The notes: generated from the sequence alone by a model not told the origin. Shown: positions 10,482 through 20,363, counted from the stretch's first letter. The stretch is DNA of 64,000 nt from Bacteroidota bacterium (GCA_024743405.1 JANSWP010000012.1:42337-106336); one strand, 5' to 3'. Program-made: numbers and translations.

Positions 10482-11876
10482 ATGTTCAGACATGTTTTAT
10501 ATGTTTTTATTTGCTTAAACTTTGTAAGCATCACCTATTCTCAGAATGGAAGTAGCGATCGATATGATTATATTAACCGATATAAGGATATTGCTATTCG
10601 AGAGATGGAGCGGACAGGAGTGCCAGCAAGTATCAAGCTAGGACAGGGTATTTTAGAATCTAACGCTGGTAAAAGTTATTTGGCGACCAAGGGGAATAAT
10701 CATTTTGGAATAAAGTGTGGAAGCAAATGGAAAGGCAAAAAAGTTTATAGAAAGGATGATGATTATAAAAATGGCAAATTGGTGAAATCTTGTTTCAGGT
10801 CATTTAAATCTGCGGAAGATTGTTATGTAGCGCATTCTAATTTTTTACGAGACCCAAAGAAAAAAAATCGCTATAGTTCCTTATTTGATTTGAACCCATA
10901 TGATTATAAGGCTTGGGCAAAGGGATTGAAAAAAGCGGGTTATGCAACAAGTAAAACTTATGCACAAAAATTAATTAAGATTATTGAATCTTATGATTTG
11001 GATCAATTTGACCGAATGTCATCAAGCGATCTATTAGCTGGGAATTCTAAAAAGAGGAAAAAGAAAAAATGGGCTCGATCGGAATTGAAAATTGAAGGAT
11101 TAGATCTTCAGACTAATAATGATGCTAATATGGTTTTGGCTCGAGCAGGTCAAACACCAAGAGAAATTGCCGAAAAAGCCGATTTGAAATTAAAATGTCT
11201 TTTTCAGTATAATGAAAAATTGTCAGATCCTGATGATACCTTGAATGCCAAAACTCGTGTTTACATTCAACCTAAAAGAAACGGTTTTCGAGGTTCTAAA
11301 AAATGGCACTATGTAAAATCCGGCGAGACCATGTATGACATCTCTCAAATATATGGAGTTAAGTTAGCGAAACTTTACAAGCGTAATCGACTCCCCACTA
11401 ATACAGAAGCTGCTCTTGGAGAGAGAATTAAATTACGAGGGCTTAAAATTAGAGAAAGTGCAGTGCCCAAAACACGAGATGTTGAAGATGATCCAGAAAT
11501 TCCTGTTTTAATTGATGGAAAAAAAGTCGAAACAGATGATGTAGAAGAAGATCCATTCATGGATGAATCTGAACTCCTCACACCAGATGATCCAACTGAT
11601 ATTGATCCGCCAAAAAAGGAAATAGAAGAGGGAGAAGAAGAAATCGAATTAGAGTTGGAGGAGGAACCTGATGTTCCTATAGTAGAACCCGAGAAAGAAG
11701 AGACTATTAGTGTTCCTGACAAGCCTTTCGAAAGTGAGGCTTACCACATTGTAGAACCTGGAGATACCTTATATAATATCTCTAAAAGATACGATACGAC
11801 GGTTGCAAATATTCAAGATTTGAATAGTTTGACGTCTAATGTGATTTTTCGGGGTCAAAAATTAAGAGTGAAATGA
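10482..11876 (+). CDS. Glucosaminidase (GH73-like) with three LysM domains
   Basis: Secreted peptidoglycan hydrolase of 464 residues. A signal peptide covers about residues 1-20 (ends ITYSQ). A mannosyl-glycoprotein endo-beta-N-acetylglucosaminidase (GH73) domain runs from about 28 to 175, with the probable catalytic Glu59 in GQGILESNAGKS. LysM-type peptidoglycan-binding repeats lie near 213-260 (degenerate), 272-315 (HYVKSGETMYDISQIYGV) and 420-464 (YHIVEPGDTLYNISKRYDT). The last two are joined by an acidic Asp/Glu-rich linker of about 85 residues. With rodA three genes on, it fits cell-wall remodelling. Confidence 0.9.
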   Translation: MFRHVLYVFICLNFVSITYSQNGSSDRYDYINRYKDIAIREMERTGVPASIKLGQGILESNAGKSYLATKGNNHFGIKCGSKWKGKKVYRKDDDYKNGKLVKSCFRSFKSAEDCYVAHSNFLRDPKKKNRYSSLFDLNPYDYKAWAKGLKKAGYATSKTYAQKLIKIIESYDLDQFDRMSSSDLLAGNSKKRKKKKWARSELKIEGLDLQTNNDANMVLARAGQTPREIAEKADLKLKCLFQYNEKLSDPDDTLNAKTRVYIQPKRNGFRGSKKWHYVKSGETMYDISQIYGVKLAKLYKRNRLPTNTEAALGERIKLRGLKIRESAVPKTRDVEDDPEIPVLIDGKKVETDDVEEDPFMDESELLTPDDPTDIDPPKKEIEEGEEEIELELEEEPDVPIVEPEKEETISVPDKPFESEAYHIVEPGDTLYNISKRYDTTVANIQDLNSLTSNVIFRGQKLRVK

Positions 11877-11933
11877 TAACTTTGCGGAAGCGATGAATGG
11901 TTGTCGCCTCTGTTAATTATCAATTTACTAAAA

Positions 11934-12653
11934 ATGAGACTACTTTCTTTTCTATTTTTTCTTGCCTTTTTTACTTTCAATTCAAATGCACAAAGTAAAG
12001 CCTATAGCTTTAAAGGTGGCTTGGCACTTGGGGTTCAAACGTGGAATAATTTCGATCGTGATCCTTTGTTTAAATATCATGGAATGGTGGCTGTCGAAAA
12101 TGCGGATGAAACGGAACGGTTTTCAGTTTTTGCTCAAGCAGGCTATCATGTTCGTGGTAGTGCACTTCGCTCTAATAATTTAATAGATCGTTTTTCGGGA
12201 GATGTTTTCAGAGCGCCGACTCAGGAATTTCGATTCAATAATATTGTTTTAGCTCTCGCAGGGAAAAAACGTCAGGATATGAATGGGAATGCACATTTGT
12301 ATTACTATTTTGGACTTAGAGGTGAATATACTTTAAAGACCAATTTGGATGATTATAACGAAACGAATCAGCGGGTTGGAGGGTTTTTCCCAGAAGATCA
12401 ATTCGTAAGGAAATTTAATTATGGGGCAATTGTAGGAGGAGGATTTGAGTTTCCTTTTACAGACTTGATTCAAGGAGTTTTAGAGTTTTCTGTAAATCCA
12501 GATTTTTCCCTTCAATATAGACAGCCTTCTGTTACTGTTTGGGATCCTTATACTGGTAATAACCGCCAATTAGGTGAGCGAACTATCCGGAATATTTCTT
12601 TTGAGATTACATTAGGATTACGATTTATGCACATCATTGAATATATAGATTAA
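11934..12653 (+). CDS. Outer-membrane beta-barrel protein, uncharacterised
   Basis: I start it at the internal ATG at 11934, which gives a clean signal peptide (MRLLSFLFFLAFFTFNSNAQ); the upstream in-frame ATG at 11901 would add 11 residues before it. The mature part of about 220 residues is rich in alternating aromatic and polar strands and glycines (YYYFGLRGEYTLKTN, GAIVGGGFEFPF) and ends with ISFEITLGLRFMH, as expected of a small outer-membrane barrel. No family is assigned. Its stop codon overlaps the rodA start by one base, so the two are co-translated. Confidence 0.7.
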   Translation: MRLLSFLFFLAFFTFNSNAQSKAYSFKGGLALGVQTWNNFDRDPLFKYHGMVAVENADETERFSVFAQAGYHVRGSALRSNNLIDRFSGDVFRAPTQEFRFNNIVLALAGKKRQDMNGNAHLYYYFGLRGEYTLKTNLDDYNETNQRVGGFFPEDQFVRKFNYGAIVGGGFEFPFTDLIQGVLEFSVNPDFSLQYRQPSVTVWDPYTGNNRQLGERTIRNISFEITLGLRFMHIIEYID

Positions 12654-14050
12654 TGGCGAGACGGGATATTGGAAAATCAATAGATTGGATGACCTTTTCG
12701 ATTTATTTGGGGCTCATCGCCGTTGGGTGGATGATGATTTTTACTGTGGGCTATGGTAAAGGATATCCAACTTCTTTTAGCGGTTTTATGGGGACAACTG
12801 TGGGGAAACAAACTATATGGATCGTTGTCTCTCTGGTCATTTTTCAATTAATTCAATTTATTGAATGGAAAGTTTGGCGAACGTTTGCTAGCTTGATTTA
12901 TTTAATTTCAATGCTTGGGTTGATACTCGTAATCCCTTTCGGAGCGACGATAAAAGGAGCTACTTCATGGTATCAATTTGGCGGTTTTTCGATTCAACCA
13001 TCTGAATTTGCAAAGTTTGGAACTTGTATTGCGGTTGCCGGGTATTTAAGCACTTATGGCGTTACGATGCGTGACCTTAAGTCGCAAATTGCTTCTATAG
13101 GCATTTTTGCTGTTCCTATGGGGCTAATCTTATTGCAACCTGATGCAGGATCAGCATTGGTGTTTTTTGGGTTTTTCATACTATTATTTCGAGCAGGCTT
13201 TCCAGTTAATTTTTTTATAGTTTCGCTTATTGGTGCTACACTTTTGACTCTCGGATTGGTGAACCCTCCTGAACAAATTATGCTTTGGTTATTTATTCTA
13301 GCCTTATTGATATTAGTATTAAATCTTAAAAATAAACTTTGGCTGTTGGGAATATTAGCATTGGCTGGCGGAAGCTATTATTTTATAAAACAAGGATTGA
13401 CCAATATAGCTATAATGACGAATCTTTCCATTTTTATTTTATTTGGAGGATATCAATGGTATCAAAAACAACAAAGAACAGTCAGCCTTCTTTTGTTTGG
13501 ACTTATTGCATCAGGTATTCTCGTTTTTGCTTCTAATTTTGCTTTTAACCAATTAGATGGACATCAACAAGAGCGGATTAAGGTTTGGCTTAAACCAGAA
13601 GAGTGTGACCCACAGGGTGCAGCTTATAACTTAGTACAATCAAAAATGGCAATTGGGTCAGGGGGGTGGACAGGAAAAGGATTTACGAAGGGAAATTTGA
13701 CTCAAGGAAATTTTGTTCCAGAGCAAGTGACAGATTTTATCTTTAGTACAGCTGGCGAAGAACAAGGTTTTGTAGGTAGTTTTGCCATCATTGCTTTGTT
13801 TTGGCTGCTTTTAATGAGGATTATTTTCATTGCAGAAAGACAGCGCAATGAATTTTCAAAATATTACGCTTACGGCGTTGCAGGCATCCTGTTTATTCAT
13901 GTGTTGATTAATATCGGAATGACTATGGGACTAATGCCGATTATTGGAATTCCTTTACCTTTTATTAGTAAAGGGGGGTCTTCACTTCTAGGTTTTACGC
14001 TATTGTTGTCAGTGCTATTAAAATTGGATAGTCAGCGATATTCATCTTAA
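12653..14050 (+). CDS. rodA: Peptidoglycan glycosyltransferase RodA
   Basis: SEDS-family (FtsW/RodA/SpoVE) polytopic membrane protein of 465 residues, which polymerises lipid II for side-wall synthesis together with a class B PBP. The sequence shows about ten membrane segments, the family PSEFAK block near residue 120, and the C-terminal signature PFISKGGSSLLG near 443. It overlaps the barrel-protein gene by one base. The usual partners mreBCD and the PBP2 gene are not in this window. A start at 12653 is dictated by the overlap. Confidence 0.92.
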   Translation: MARRDIGKSIDWMTFSIYLGLIAVGWMMIFTVGYGKGYPTSFSGFMGTTVGKQTIWIVVSLVIFQLIQFIEWKVWRTFASLIYLISMLGLILVIPFGATIKGATSWYQFGGFSIQPSEFAKFGTCIAVAGYLSTYGVTMRDLKSQIASIGIFAVPMGLILLQPDAGSALVFFGFFILLFRAGFPVNFFIVSLIGATLLTLGLVNPPEQIMLWLFILALLILVLNLKNKLWLLGILALAGGSYYFIKQGLTNIAIMTNLSIFILFGGYQWYQKQQRTVSLLLFGLIASGILVFASNFAFNQLDGHQQERIKVWLKPEECDPQGAAYNLVQSKMAIGSGGWTGKGFTKGNLTQGNFVPEQVTDFIFSTAGEEQGFVGSFAIIALFWLLLMRIIFIAERQRNEFSKYYAYGVAGILFIHVLINIGMTMGLMPIIGIPLPFISKGGSSLLGFTLLLSVLLKLDSQRYSS

Positions 14051-14068
14051 TGCATCAAATTTTTCAAA

Positions 14069-14785
14069 ATGAAAAACCTGCTTACTTTCCTTGTTTTTTC
14101 CTCCTTATTTGTCAGTTGCGAGGAAAAAATAATCCCTGCACTTTTACTCGAAAAAAGTATTCAATATCATGACCCCCGTGGTGTTTGGGATAATTCAGAT
14201 TTATTATTGACATTAGAACAGGAACGACCAGATACGAATGTTCGAGACCAAAACTATATTCATATCAATAATAAAAACGACAATTTCGAGCTGACTAAAT
14301 TGATTCCTAATGGTGTAATTTTAAGAGGCATACAAAATGGAAAGTGTATTCAAAAACACAATGGCGAAGCGCCTTCTCCTGAAATTGTCGAGCAATATCG
14401 ATTGACTTGTGAGCGATCGGAAATGTTTCGAAATTATTACACTTATCTCTATGGCTTGCCTATGAAGTTGAAAGATCCAGGGACAATTTTAGGTGATGAA
14501 GTTTTAGAAATGTCTTTTCAAGGTAAAGTGTACAATACTATTCGAGTGACATATGAGGAAGCGGTTGGAACAGATACTTGGTATTTCTTTTTTGATAAAG
14601 AAACGAGTGCAATGAGTGGTTATAAATTTTATAAAGATGAATCAAAGAACGATGGTGAATACATCATTTTAGAAGGGGAAGAGGTTGTAAATGGAATCAA
14701 AATTCCTAAAAAACGAAGATGGTATTACAATAATGATGACACATATTTAGGAACTGATATTTTAGTCTCAGGAAAATCATTTTGA
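14069..14785 (+). CDS. Lipoprotein, probably DUF6503 family
   Basis: A 238-residue protein with a lipoprotein signal (FSSLFVSC, lipid Cys17). The body contains SIQYHDPRGVWDNSDLLLTL near the start of the mature part and beta-rich stretches with WYFFFDKET and KKRRWYYNNDDTYLGTD. This resembles the DUF6503 domain seen in Bacteroidota, a guess from motif memory. Function is unknown. It lies 18 bp after rodA and 1 bp before the DUF819 gene, so it is probably in the same operon. Confidence 0.7.
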   Translation: MKNLLTFLVFSSLFVSCEEKIIPALLLEKSIQYHDPRGVWDNSDLLLTLEQERPDTNVRDQNYIHINNKNDNFELTKLIPNGVILRGIQNGKCIQKHNGEAPSPEIVEQYRLTCERSEMFRNYYTYLYGLPMKLKDPGTILGDEVLEMSFQGKVYNTIRVTYEEAVGTDTWYFFFDKETSAMSGYKFYKDESKNDGEYIILEGEEVVNGIKIPKKRRWYYNNDDTYLGTDILVSGKSF

Positions 14786-14786
14786 T

Positions 14787-15962
14787 ATGCAAAGTTTTAT
14801 TTCGCCAGATAACCATTTTGGGGTTTGGGCGGTTTTACTAGGTGTTTGTGCTTTTGGGCTTTATGGCGAACGAAAGGGTTGGTTTAGAAGTATGTCAGGA
14901 GCCTTGGTTATCATTTTTTCGGCTGCGATTTTTGCAACTATCAACATTCTACCTTCTGCTACCAACCCTGAGGTTCCGGTCGGTGCGTACAATTTTGTTT
15001 TTGATTATATCATACCTATCTCCATTCCATTATTGATTTTTAATGTCAACATAAAAAAAATAGTAAGAGAATCAGGGAGGCTTTTAGCAATCTTTTTAAT
15101 TGGTTCATTGGGTGTCGTTTTGGGCGCAGTCTTGGCATTTTACTTAATCGAAATTGGCGAAGAAGCTTATAAACTAGCGGGTGTTTTTATTGGAACGTAT
15201 ACGGGAGGTAGTGTTAATTTTATAGCGGTAGGAGAGACCTTAGATTTTTTAGAAAGCCCACTCTTTTCAGCGACTATTGTCGTCGACAATGTCTTTACAA
15301 ATTTCTTTGTAATGTTTCTTTTTACGATCCCATTTTTTAAGTTCTTACAAAGATATTATCCAGGCTATATTGAATTAGCCGATAAGAAGAGTACTCCTAC
15401 AGAATCTAAAATTATCAAATCGGATGAAAAACAAATCGAGAAGATGGCAATCGTTTTAACTATTTCAAGTTTGATTTGCGCCATTGGATTTTGGCTTTCC
15501 AACGTTTTGACCAATGCTTTAAATATAAGTGTAAATATTGACCTCTTGATAATCACCGGGTTGATTGTATTAGTCGCAAATGTTTTCCCTAAATATTTAG
15601 AAAAACTTGAGCGTACTGCCTTTAACTTAGGTATGTTATTAATGTATATTTTTCTTGCCGTTATTGGCGCCTCTTGTGATCTATTGGAAATGTTAACAGT
15701 AGCACCGAGTGTTTTATTTTTTTGTATGATTACCCTTGTTGTTCATTTTATAGTGATAATGATTGGGGGAAAATTATTGAAGATAAGTTTGAAAGAAATT
15801 GCAGTAGCGTCAGCGGCGAATATTGGTGGGCCATCTATTGCAGCACCCATTGCAGGTACCTTAAATATGAAAAAAGCGATTACACCAGCTATTTTAATTG
15901 GTGTCTTGGGTTATGTAATTGGTACCTTTTTAGGGGCTTCGGTAGGATTTTGGTTAGCCTAA
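14787..15962 (+). CDS. DUF819 family integral membrane protein
   Basis: Polytopic protein of 391 residues with about ten hydrophobic segments in two halves linked by a charged loop near 195-215 (KKSTPTESKIIKSDEKQIEK). Family marks are YIIPISIPLLIFNVNIKKI, GTYTGGSVNFIAVGE and ANIGGPSIAAPIAG. The DUF819 (YjcL-like) family resembles secondary transporters, but no substrate is established. It starts one base after the preceding lipoprotein stop and is followed at once by a terminator. Confidence 0.88.
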   Translation: MQSFISPDNHFGVWAVLLGVCAFGLYGERKGWFRSMSGALVIIFSAAIFATINILPSATNPEVPVGAYNFVFDYIIPISIPLLIFNVNIKKIVRESGRLLAIFLIGSLGVVLGAVLAFYLIEIGEEAYKLAGVFIGTYTGGSVNFIAVGETLDFLESPLFSATIVVDNVFTNFFVMFLFTIPFFKFLQRYYPGYIELADKKSTPTESKIIKSDEKQIEKMAIVLTISSLICAIGFWLSNVLTNALNISVNIDLLIITGLIVLVANVFPKYLEKLERTAFNLGMLLMYIFLAVIGASCDLLEMLTVAPSVLFFCMITLVVHFIVIMIGGKLLKISLKEIAVASAANIGGPSIAAPIAGTLNMKKAITPAILIGVLGYVIGTFLGASVGFWLA

Positions 15963-16006
15963 AAAAATAAGCCTTGTAGAAATTAATCGGACAAGGCTTA
16001 TTTTTA
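15963..16006. terminator. Bidirectional intrinsic terminator
   Basis: AATAAGCCTTGT and ACAAGGCTTATT form a 12-bp stem, with an A-run on the left and a T-run on the right. It lies between converging genes, so it can stop transcription of both the rodA operon and the peroxidase gene. Confidence 0.88.
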
Positions 16007-16024
16007 TTATGCTCAATAAGTTAT

Positions 16025-17371
16025 TTATTCACAACCCGATTCAATTCTTGAAAGTAAGTCATTATTTGGAAAACAATTTCCAGACAACACTTCCTCAGGA
16101 GCGTATCGATCTACATTTCTATCGTACAATCCTTCTGCCAAGAATTTAACCAAATCATCAATTTCCTCATCGGTCAGATTTAAAGGTCTGAAAAAAGCAG
16201 CTATATTTTCTTGAGGAACGTTCGGGTTTTCCGGTATACCAGTATTGAAATATTCAACAACTTCTTTTAAAGAACGTTTGCTGCTTCCATGGAAATAGAA
16301 AGGTGAAGCATGCATGTTGTACAATTGAGGTACTTTAAATTTGAACATATCCTCTGCTTGACCGGTGAAACCACCACGACCAAAATTTCTTTTATCTGTT
16401 TCGTCCGTATTGAACGCACCTTCTCCTTGGTATAAGTCTTTTACCCCTAAAGCATAGAAGTTCTCTGAATTATTCAACGAAGGACCGTTATGGCAATTAT
16501 AACATCCTGCTTTGCTGAAAAATAATCTTGCTCCACGTTTTTGTGCGTCGTTCATCGCATATTTATCACCTTTCAGCCATTTTTGGAATGGAGCTTCAGT
16601 AGTGAAGAGGGTTCTCAAGTAAGCCGAGATTGCAAAGCTGGCGGTAATTTCACTATATCGTTCTTCTTCAGGGAAATCAGGAAAAGCGGAATCGAATAAT
16701 GGCGTATAACCATAAGCATCTAAAACCTCTTTTCGCACGACCATTCTATGCAAAATTAAACCTTCTATATTTTGACTTTCCAAACCAAAGAAACCATAAT
16801 GATTAACTTCTGTTGCTGGGTCATTATCCCAATACAATTCTGTTCCTTCGTTTGCACCATTTGAACCGAATTGACCGCTCCATGAGGTGTTTTCTACAAA
16901 AGCTACATTTAATAAGCTTAAAGGTCGAGCACCTTGAACATCTAATTCGTTTTCTTTGTAGTGTTCGGATTTTCCTCTATTTTCTCCATGGTCACCAATA
17001 CCAATTCCTCCATCTGCTATACCTTGAACTCGTCCAGGCATAAAACCAGCACTTGGAATATGACAAGAAGCACAAGAATAAGTTCCTTTTCCTTCTTCGT
17101 GAATAGGAGAGAGAGCTAATCCTGTTTCAAAGAATAGCATTTTACCCAATTCTACCTTTTCCTTGAAAAGTGGATTTTGTGGATCCTGAGGAATAGAAGA
17201 ATAGGCATCATTATCGGGCAGAATATATCCATCTAAGCTACCTGTAGGAGATGTTCGATCCAAAGTAGCTTTTAATGTATCATCCAATGGGTTACTCAAT
17301 TCATCCGAAGTACAAGCAAATAATAGTAGAATCATGCCGAGTGCGGCAATTACATATCGTTTCATTTTCAA
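16025..17371 (-). CDS. Di-haem cytochrome c peroxidase family lipoprotein
   Basis: A 448-residue CcpA/MauG-type protein with two c-haem motifs, CASCH (Cys100, Cys103, His104) and CYNCH (Cys290, Cys293, His294). The lipoprotein signal (MILLLFAC, Cys20) predicts attachment on the periplasmic or outer face. Between the haems are SLLNVAFVENTSWSGQFGS and LILHRMVV, typical of bacterial di-haem peroxidases; FKVPQLYNMHASPFYFHGS follows the second haem. It may reduce hydrogen peroxide or act in MauG-like oxidation. No cytochrome partner is adjacent. Confidence 0.9.
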   Translation of the reverse strand: MKMKRYVIAALGMILLLFACTSDELSNPLDDTLKATLDRTSPTGSLDGYILPDNDAYSSIPQDPQNPLFKEKVELGKMLFFETGLALSPIHEEGKGTYSCASCHIPSAGFMPGRVQGIADGGIGIGDHGENRGKSEHYKENELDVQGARPLSLLNVAFVENTSWSGQFGSNGANEGTELYWDNDPATEVNHYGFFGLESQNIEGLILHRMVVRKEVLDAYGYTPLFDSAFPDFPEEERYSEITASFAISAYLRTLFTTEAPFQKWLKGDKYAMNDAQKRGARLFFSKAGCYNCHNGPSLNNSENFYALGVKDLYQGEGAFNTDETDKRNFGRGGFTGQAEDMFKFKVPQLYNMHASPFYFHGSSKRSLKEVVEYFNTGIPENPNVPQENIAAFFRPLNLTDEEIDDLVKFLAEGLYDRNVDRYAPEEVLSGNCFPNNDLLSRIESGCE

Positions 17372-17497
17372 TAACAGTTAGTTTGTCCCAGTGATCTACT
17401 TAATCAAATAATATTTAACCACACGAAAGTGAGCGATGAACCCGTTTTAATATATACTTTAAAAGGCACGGGGGATGATTGGATTGGATCTATTTTT

Positions 17498-17521
17498 TTT
17501 GACATTAATTTGAATGTCAAA
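17498..17521. other. Perfect inverted repeat upstream of the peroxidase gene
   Basis: TTTGACATT and AATGTCAAA are separated by 6 bp, about 130 bp upstream of the peroxidase start, in the gap between that gene and the MFS permease gene. A T-run follows on the plus strand about 10 bp later. It could be an operator or a terminator remnant; the sequence does not decide. Confidence 0.45.
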
Positions 17522-17636
17522 TGGCGTAATTTTTTTTAAGTCCCCAAAGTTAATAACCATTATCTGAAATATCAATAACCTTACCAGTTATTTAAGTTAT
17601 TTAGATAAAAAATAAATATGAAATACCTTTTATGAC

Positions 17637-18941
17637 CTAGGCAATTTGAGAATTTTGGGGTGCAATTTTCACTTTTAGTAAAAGAAAAATGCCTATAATA
17701 AAGAAAAAAGTAAGGGCAATCATACTATTTCGCATTCCGCCTGTTAATTGTTCAATAAATCCAAAACTGAATGTTCCTAGTACAATAGCGAATTTTTCTA
17801 AAATATCATAAAAGCTAAAATAAGAAGTCGTGTCTTCTGTATTATCAGGTAATAGTTTGGTATAAGTGGAGCGAGAGAGTGATTGTATGCCGCCCATTAC
17901 TAAACCAACTCCAGCTGCAATACTATAAAATTGCCAACTTTGAGTAACAAAATAAGCCATAAGACAAATCACTGTCCAAATCATCAACATGACAATAAGT
18001 GAAAATATATTTCCTTTTATGTCTGATAGTTTAGCGAAAAGATGCGCACCACCAATGGCTACTACTTGTAGAATGAGCACTACACCAATTAATTCAGCTG
18101 TTTGAAATTCCAATTCTTTTTCAGCAAAAGTTGCCGCTAAGAAAAGCACTGTTTGTACACCAGCACTATAACAGAAAAAAGAAAAAAGAAAAGATTTAAT
18201 GTTTTTCTCTTTTTTAATAGCTCTCCACACTTTTTTCAATTCACCAAACCCCTTCGAGAGTAACTGGTCTTGAGGTTTATTTTTTGCATCTTTAGGCAAC
18301 CGGGAAAATGGAATTATCGCAAAGCCAATCCACCATAATCCAACCATGATAAATGCGATTCTATATTGTAAAGTACCTTCCGGGTCTATACCAAAGGTTT
18401 CTGGAGACATAACGACCACTAAATTGAGAAGCAATAAAATAACACTTCCAATATAACCATAAGAGTACCCTTTGGCACTTACTGCATCATAACGATCTTC
18501 TGAGACAATGAGTGGTAAGAAGGAATTATAAAAAACTAGGCCTCCTGCAAAACCGATTGTCGCCAACATGAATCCTATTGTTCCAATCGTGAGTTGACTC
18601 ATATCTTGAAACCAAAAAAGAGAAATACATGAAATCGACCCCAGAATAGTAAAGAACCGCATGAAAAACATTCTTTTTCCACCGTAGTCTGCTATTCCTG
18701 AAAGAATGGGAGATAAAATTGCAATGATTAAATAGGCGCCAGAAATGGCATATGCATAAAGGGTTGTATTTGGCATATCCATTCCAAATACATGGACTAT
18801 ATCATCAGTGACACCCGCATAATAAGCAGGGAACAGCGCTACGGCAATCGTCAATGCATAAGATGAATTGGCCCAGTCAAAAAAGGCCCAGCCCCTTATC
18901 GTTCTTTCATTATTCATTGTAATATGACCTGAATTATCCAT
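17637..18941 (-). CDS. MFS transporter, UMF1 (Atg22-like) family
   Basis: Twelve-helix permease of about 434 residues. The opening RTIRGWAFFDWANSSYAL is the hallmark of the UMF1/Atg22-like branch, whose yeast relative exports amino acids from vacuoles; the bacterial substrates are unknown. I use ATG 18941 because a -7-like TATCTTG overlaps the TTG at 18959. An ATG at 18914 (MNNERTIRGW) is equally close to the conserved domain. The MFS loop KLSDIKGN is near the middle and SRSTYTKLLPDN near residue 370. Confidence 0.87.
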   Translation of the reverse strand: MDNSGHITMNNERTIRGWAFFDWANSSYALTIAVALFPAYYAGVTDDIVHVFGMDMPNTTLYAYAISGAYLIIAILSPILSGIADYGGKRMFFMRFFTILGSISCISLFWFQDMSQLTIGTIGFMLATIGFAGGLVFYNSFLPLIVSEDRYDAVSAKGYSYGYIGSVILLLLNLVVVMSPETFGIDPEGTLQYRIAFIMVGLWWIGFAIIPFSRLPKDAKNKPQDQLLSKGFGELKKVWRAIKKEKNIKSFLFSFFCYSAGVQTVLFLAATFAEKELEFQTAELIGVVLILQVVAIGGAHLFAKLSDIKGNIFSLIVMLMIWTVICLMAYFVTQSWQFYSIAAGVGLVMGGIQSLSRSTYTKLLPDNTEDTTSYFSFYDILEKFAIVLGTFSFGFIEQLTGGMRNSMIALTFFFIIGIFLLLKVKIAPQNSQIA

Positions 18942-19114
18942 GCGAATGCTTTTTGGCAAGATAGTCAGGTTTGCTCGAATTCAAACCTTTGTCTCGTTTT
19001 TTTCGGTATAGAGTAGTCAATGAGTGAACTTATCAGACTTAATTTCAATGTAACTTGTTGAGGTTCTATTAATTATTAATTACCTTGGGCATCCAACAAT
19101 ACAATGCTTTTTCA

Positions 19115-20035
19115 ATGCATATATCCATTCTTTCTAGAGCATTTAATTTATATTCAACTCAAAGCCTCTATCGTGCTGGATTCCGAAGAGGTCATAAAAT
19201 GGGGGTCATCGATCATCAACGATGTAATTTGATTATTGAGAAAAATCTTCCTCAAGTTTATTTTGAGGGAAGGCGAATTAATGATGTTGATGCGATTATT
19301 CCACGTGTTGGCGCATCGGTGACTTCATATGGAGCTACTGTAATTAAGCAATTTGAATTAATGAATGTTTTTACCTCGACTCGCTCTGATGCACTTTTGC
19401 AATCAAGAGATAAGTTGAGGAGCCTTCAAAAACTTTCTACCTCAGATATTGGTGTTCCAAAAACCATTATCGTTAATAATTTGGAGGATTTACCACAGCT
19501 TATAAGAACACTTGGTCCTCCACCCTTTGTGATAAAGTTATTGGAGGGAACTCATGGAGCAGGTGTTATTTTGGCGGAAAGTACAAATGCTGCCATTTCT
19601 ATAGTTGAGGCATTTCACAAAATCAATCAAAAAGTTTTGGTACAAGAGTTTATTGAGGAAGCGAGTGGTGCAGATATTAGAGCAATTGTAGTGGGTGGAA
19701 AGGTAGTGGCGACGATGAAACGGCAAGCCCCTAAAGGAGAATTTCGATCTAATCTTCATCGTGGTGCCACAGCTATCCCTATTATATTGACAGAAGAAGA
19801 AGAAAAAATCGTAAAAAAATCTGCAAGATTGATGGGGTTGGATGTAGCAGGAGTTGACTTGCTACAATCGAAAAGAGGTCCATTAATTATGGAGGTAAAT
19901 GCCTCTCCTGGATTAGAAGGGATAGAAGCAACCACAAGAGTAGATGTGGCTGGAGAAATTATTGATTTTGTTGTCCAGAAAGTAAAGAAGATAAGTGCCT
20001 ATCAGCGTGAGCAAAGATGGAAAGTGAAAAGATAG
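19115..20035 (+). CDS. rimK: RimK-type alpha-L-glutamate ligase
   Basis: ATP-grasp ligase of about 306 residues. RimK adds glutamates to the C terminus of ribosomal protein S6 in proteobacteria; the substrate here is inferred. Landmarks are the N-terminal HISILSRAFNLYSTQSLYRA, the nucleotide-binding FVIKLLEGTHGAGVILAES, GADIRAIVVGGKVVATMKR, and the metal-binding IMEVNASPGLEGIE near the end. A TTG lies 30 bp upstream, but the ATG at 19115 matches the family start. A strong terminator follows. Confidence 0.92.
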   Translation: MHISILSRAFNLYSTQSLYRAGFRRGHKMGVIDHQRCNLIIEKNLPQVYFEGRRINDVDAIIPRVGASVTSYGATVIKQFELMNVFTSTRSDALLQSRDKLRSLQKLSTSDIGVPKTIIVNNLEDLPQLIRTLGPPPFVIKLLEGTHGAGVILAESTNAAISIVEAFHKINQKVLVQEFIEEASGADIRAIVVGGKVVATMKRQAPKGEFRSNLHRGATAIPIILTEEEEKIVKKSARLMGLDVAGVDLLQSKRGPLIMEVNASPGLEGIEATTRVDVAGEIIDFVVQKVKKISAYQREQRWKVKR

Positions 20036-20051
20036 TCACACCTGCAATGAC

Positions 20052-20097
20052 AAAAAAATGCGAGATAGTTCCGAATGAAACTATCTCGCATTTTTAT
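20052..20097. terminator. Intrinsic terminator between rimK and rpmH
   Basis: AAATGCGAGATAGTT and AACTATCTCGCATTT flank a short loop; they make about 14 bp of stem with an A-run before and a T-run after. It lies between converging genes and can serve both. Confidence 0.9.
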
Positions 20098-20130
20098 ATA
20101 AAATAATCTTTACTGAAAAAGTAAAGGGTA

Positions 20131-20286
20131 TTATTTTAATCTTCTTTCGTCAGAAACGGTCAACTTCGCACGACCTTTTGCACGACGACGTGCTAAAAGT
20201 TTTCGCCCATTCTTACTACTCATTCTTGAACGGAATCCATGCTTATTGATTCTCTTTTTTCTTGATGGTTGATACGTTCTTTTCAT
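20131..20286 (-). CDS. rpmH: 50S ribosomal protein L34
   Basis: A 51-codon gene found by reading the minus strand between rimK and the sigma-factor gene. The product begins [20 protein letters not shown] and ends [11 protein letters not shown]. This is the complete, highly basic L34 sequence with the invariant TYQPS and HGFR blocks; L34 binds 23S rRNA in the large subunit. It has its own promoter about 50 bp upstream and converges on rimK. In many bacteria rpmH neighbours dnaA and rnpA; here it does not. Confidence 0.97.
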   Translation of the reverse strand: MKRTYQPSRKKRINKHGFRSRMSSKNGRKLLARRRAKGRAKLTVSDERRLK

Positions 20287-20332
20287 TGTATTGTTATTTT
20301 AAATCTTTATCAAGCTTTTTATTTTCGGGGTG

Positions 20333-20363
20333 CAAAGGTAAATTTTATTATTTAAAAATCAAT
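20333..20363 (-). promoter_or_regulatory. rpmH promoter, Bacteroidota type
   Basis: Read on the minus strand: ATTG (20360-20363), 19 bp, then TACCTTTG (20333-20340), a match to the Bacteroidota -7 consensus TAnnTTTG with one difference from TTTG at -33. The start point would fall 40-45 bp before the rpmH ATG. Confidence 0.75.

Noticed and set aside
11375..11722. 115-codon Ser-rich minus-strand frame
   Set aside because: Antisense of the acidic linker of the LysM protein; composition follows from GAA/GAT codons read backwards.
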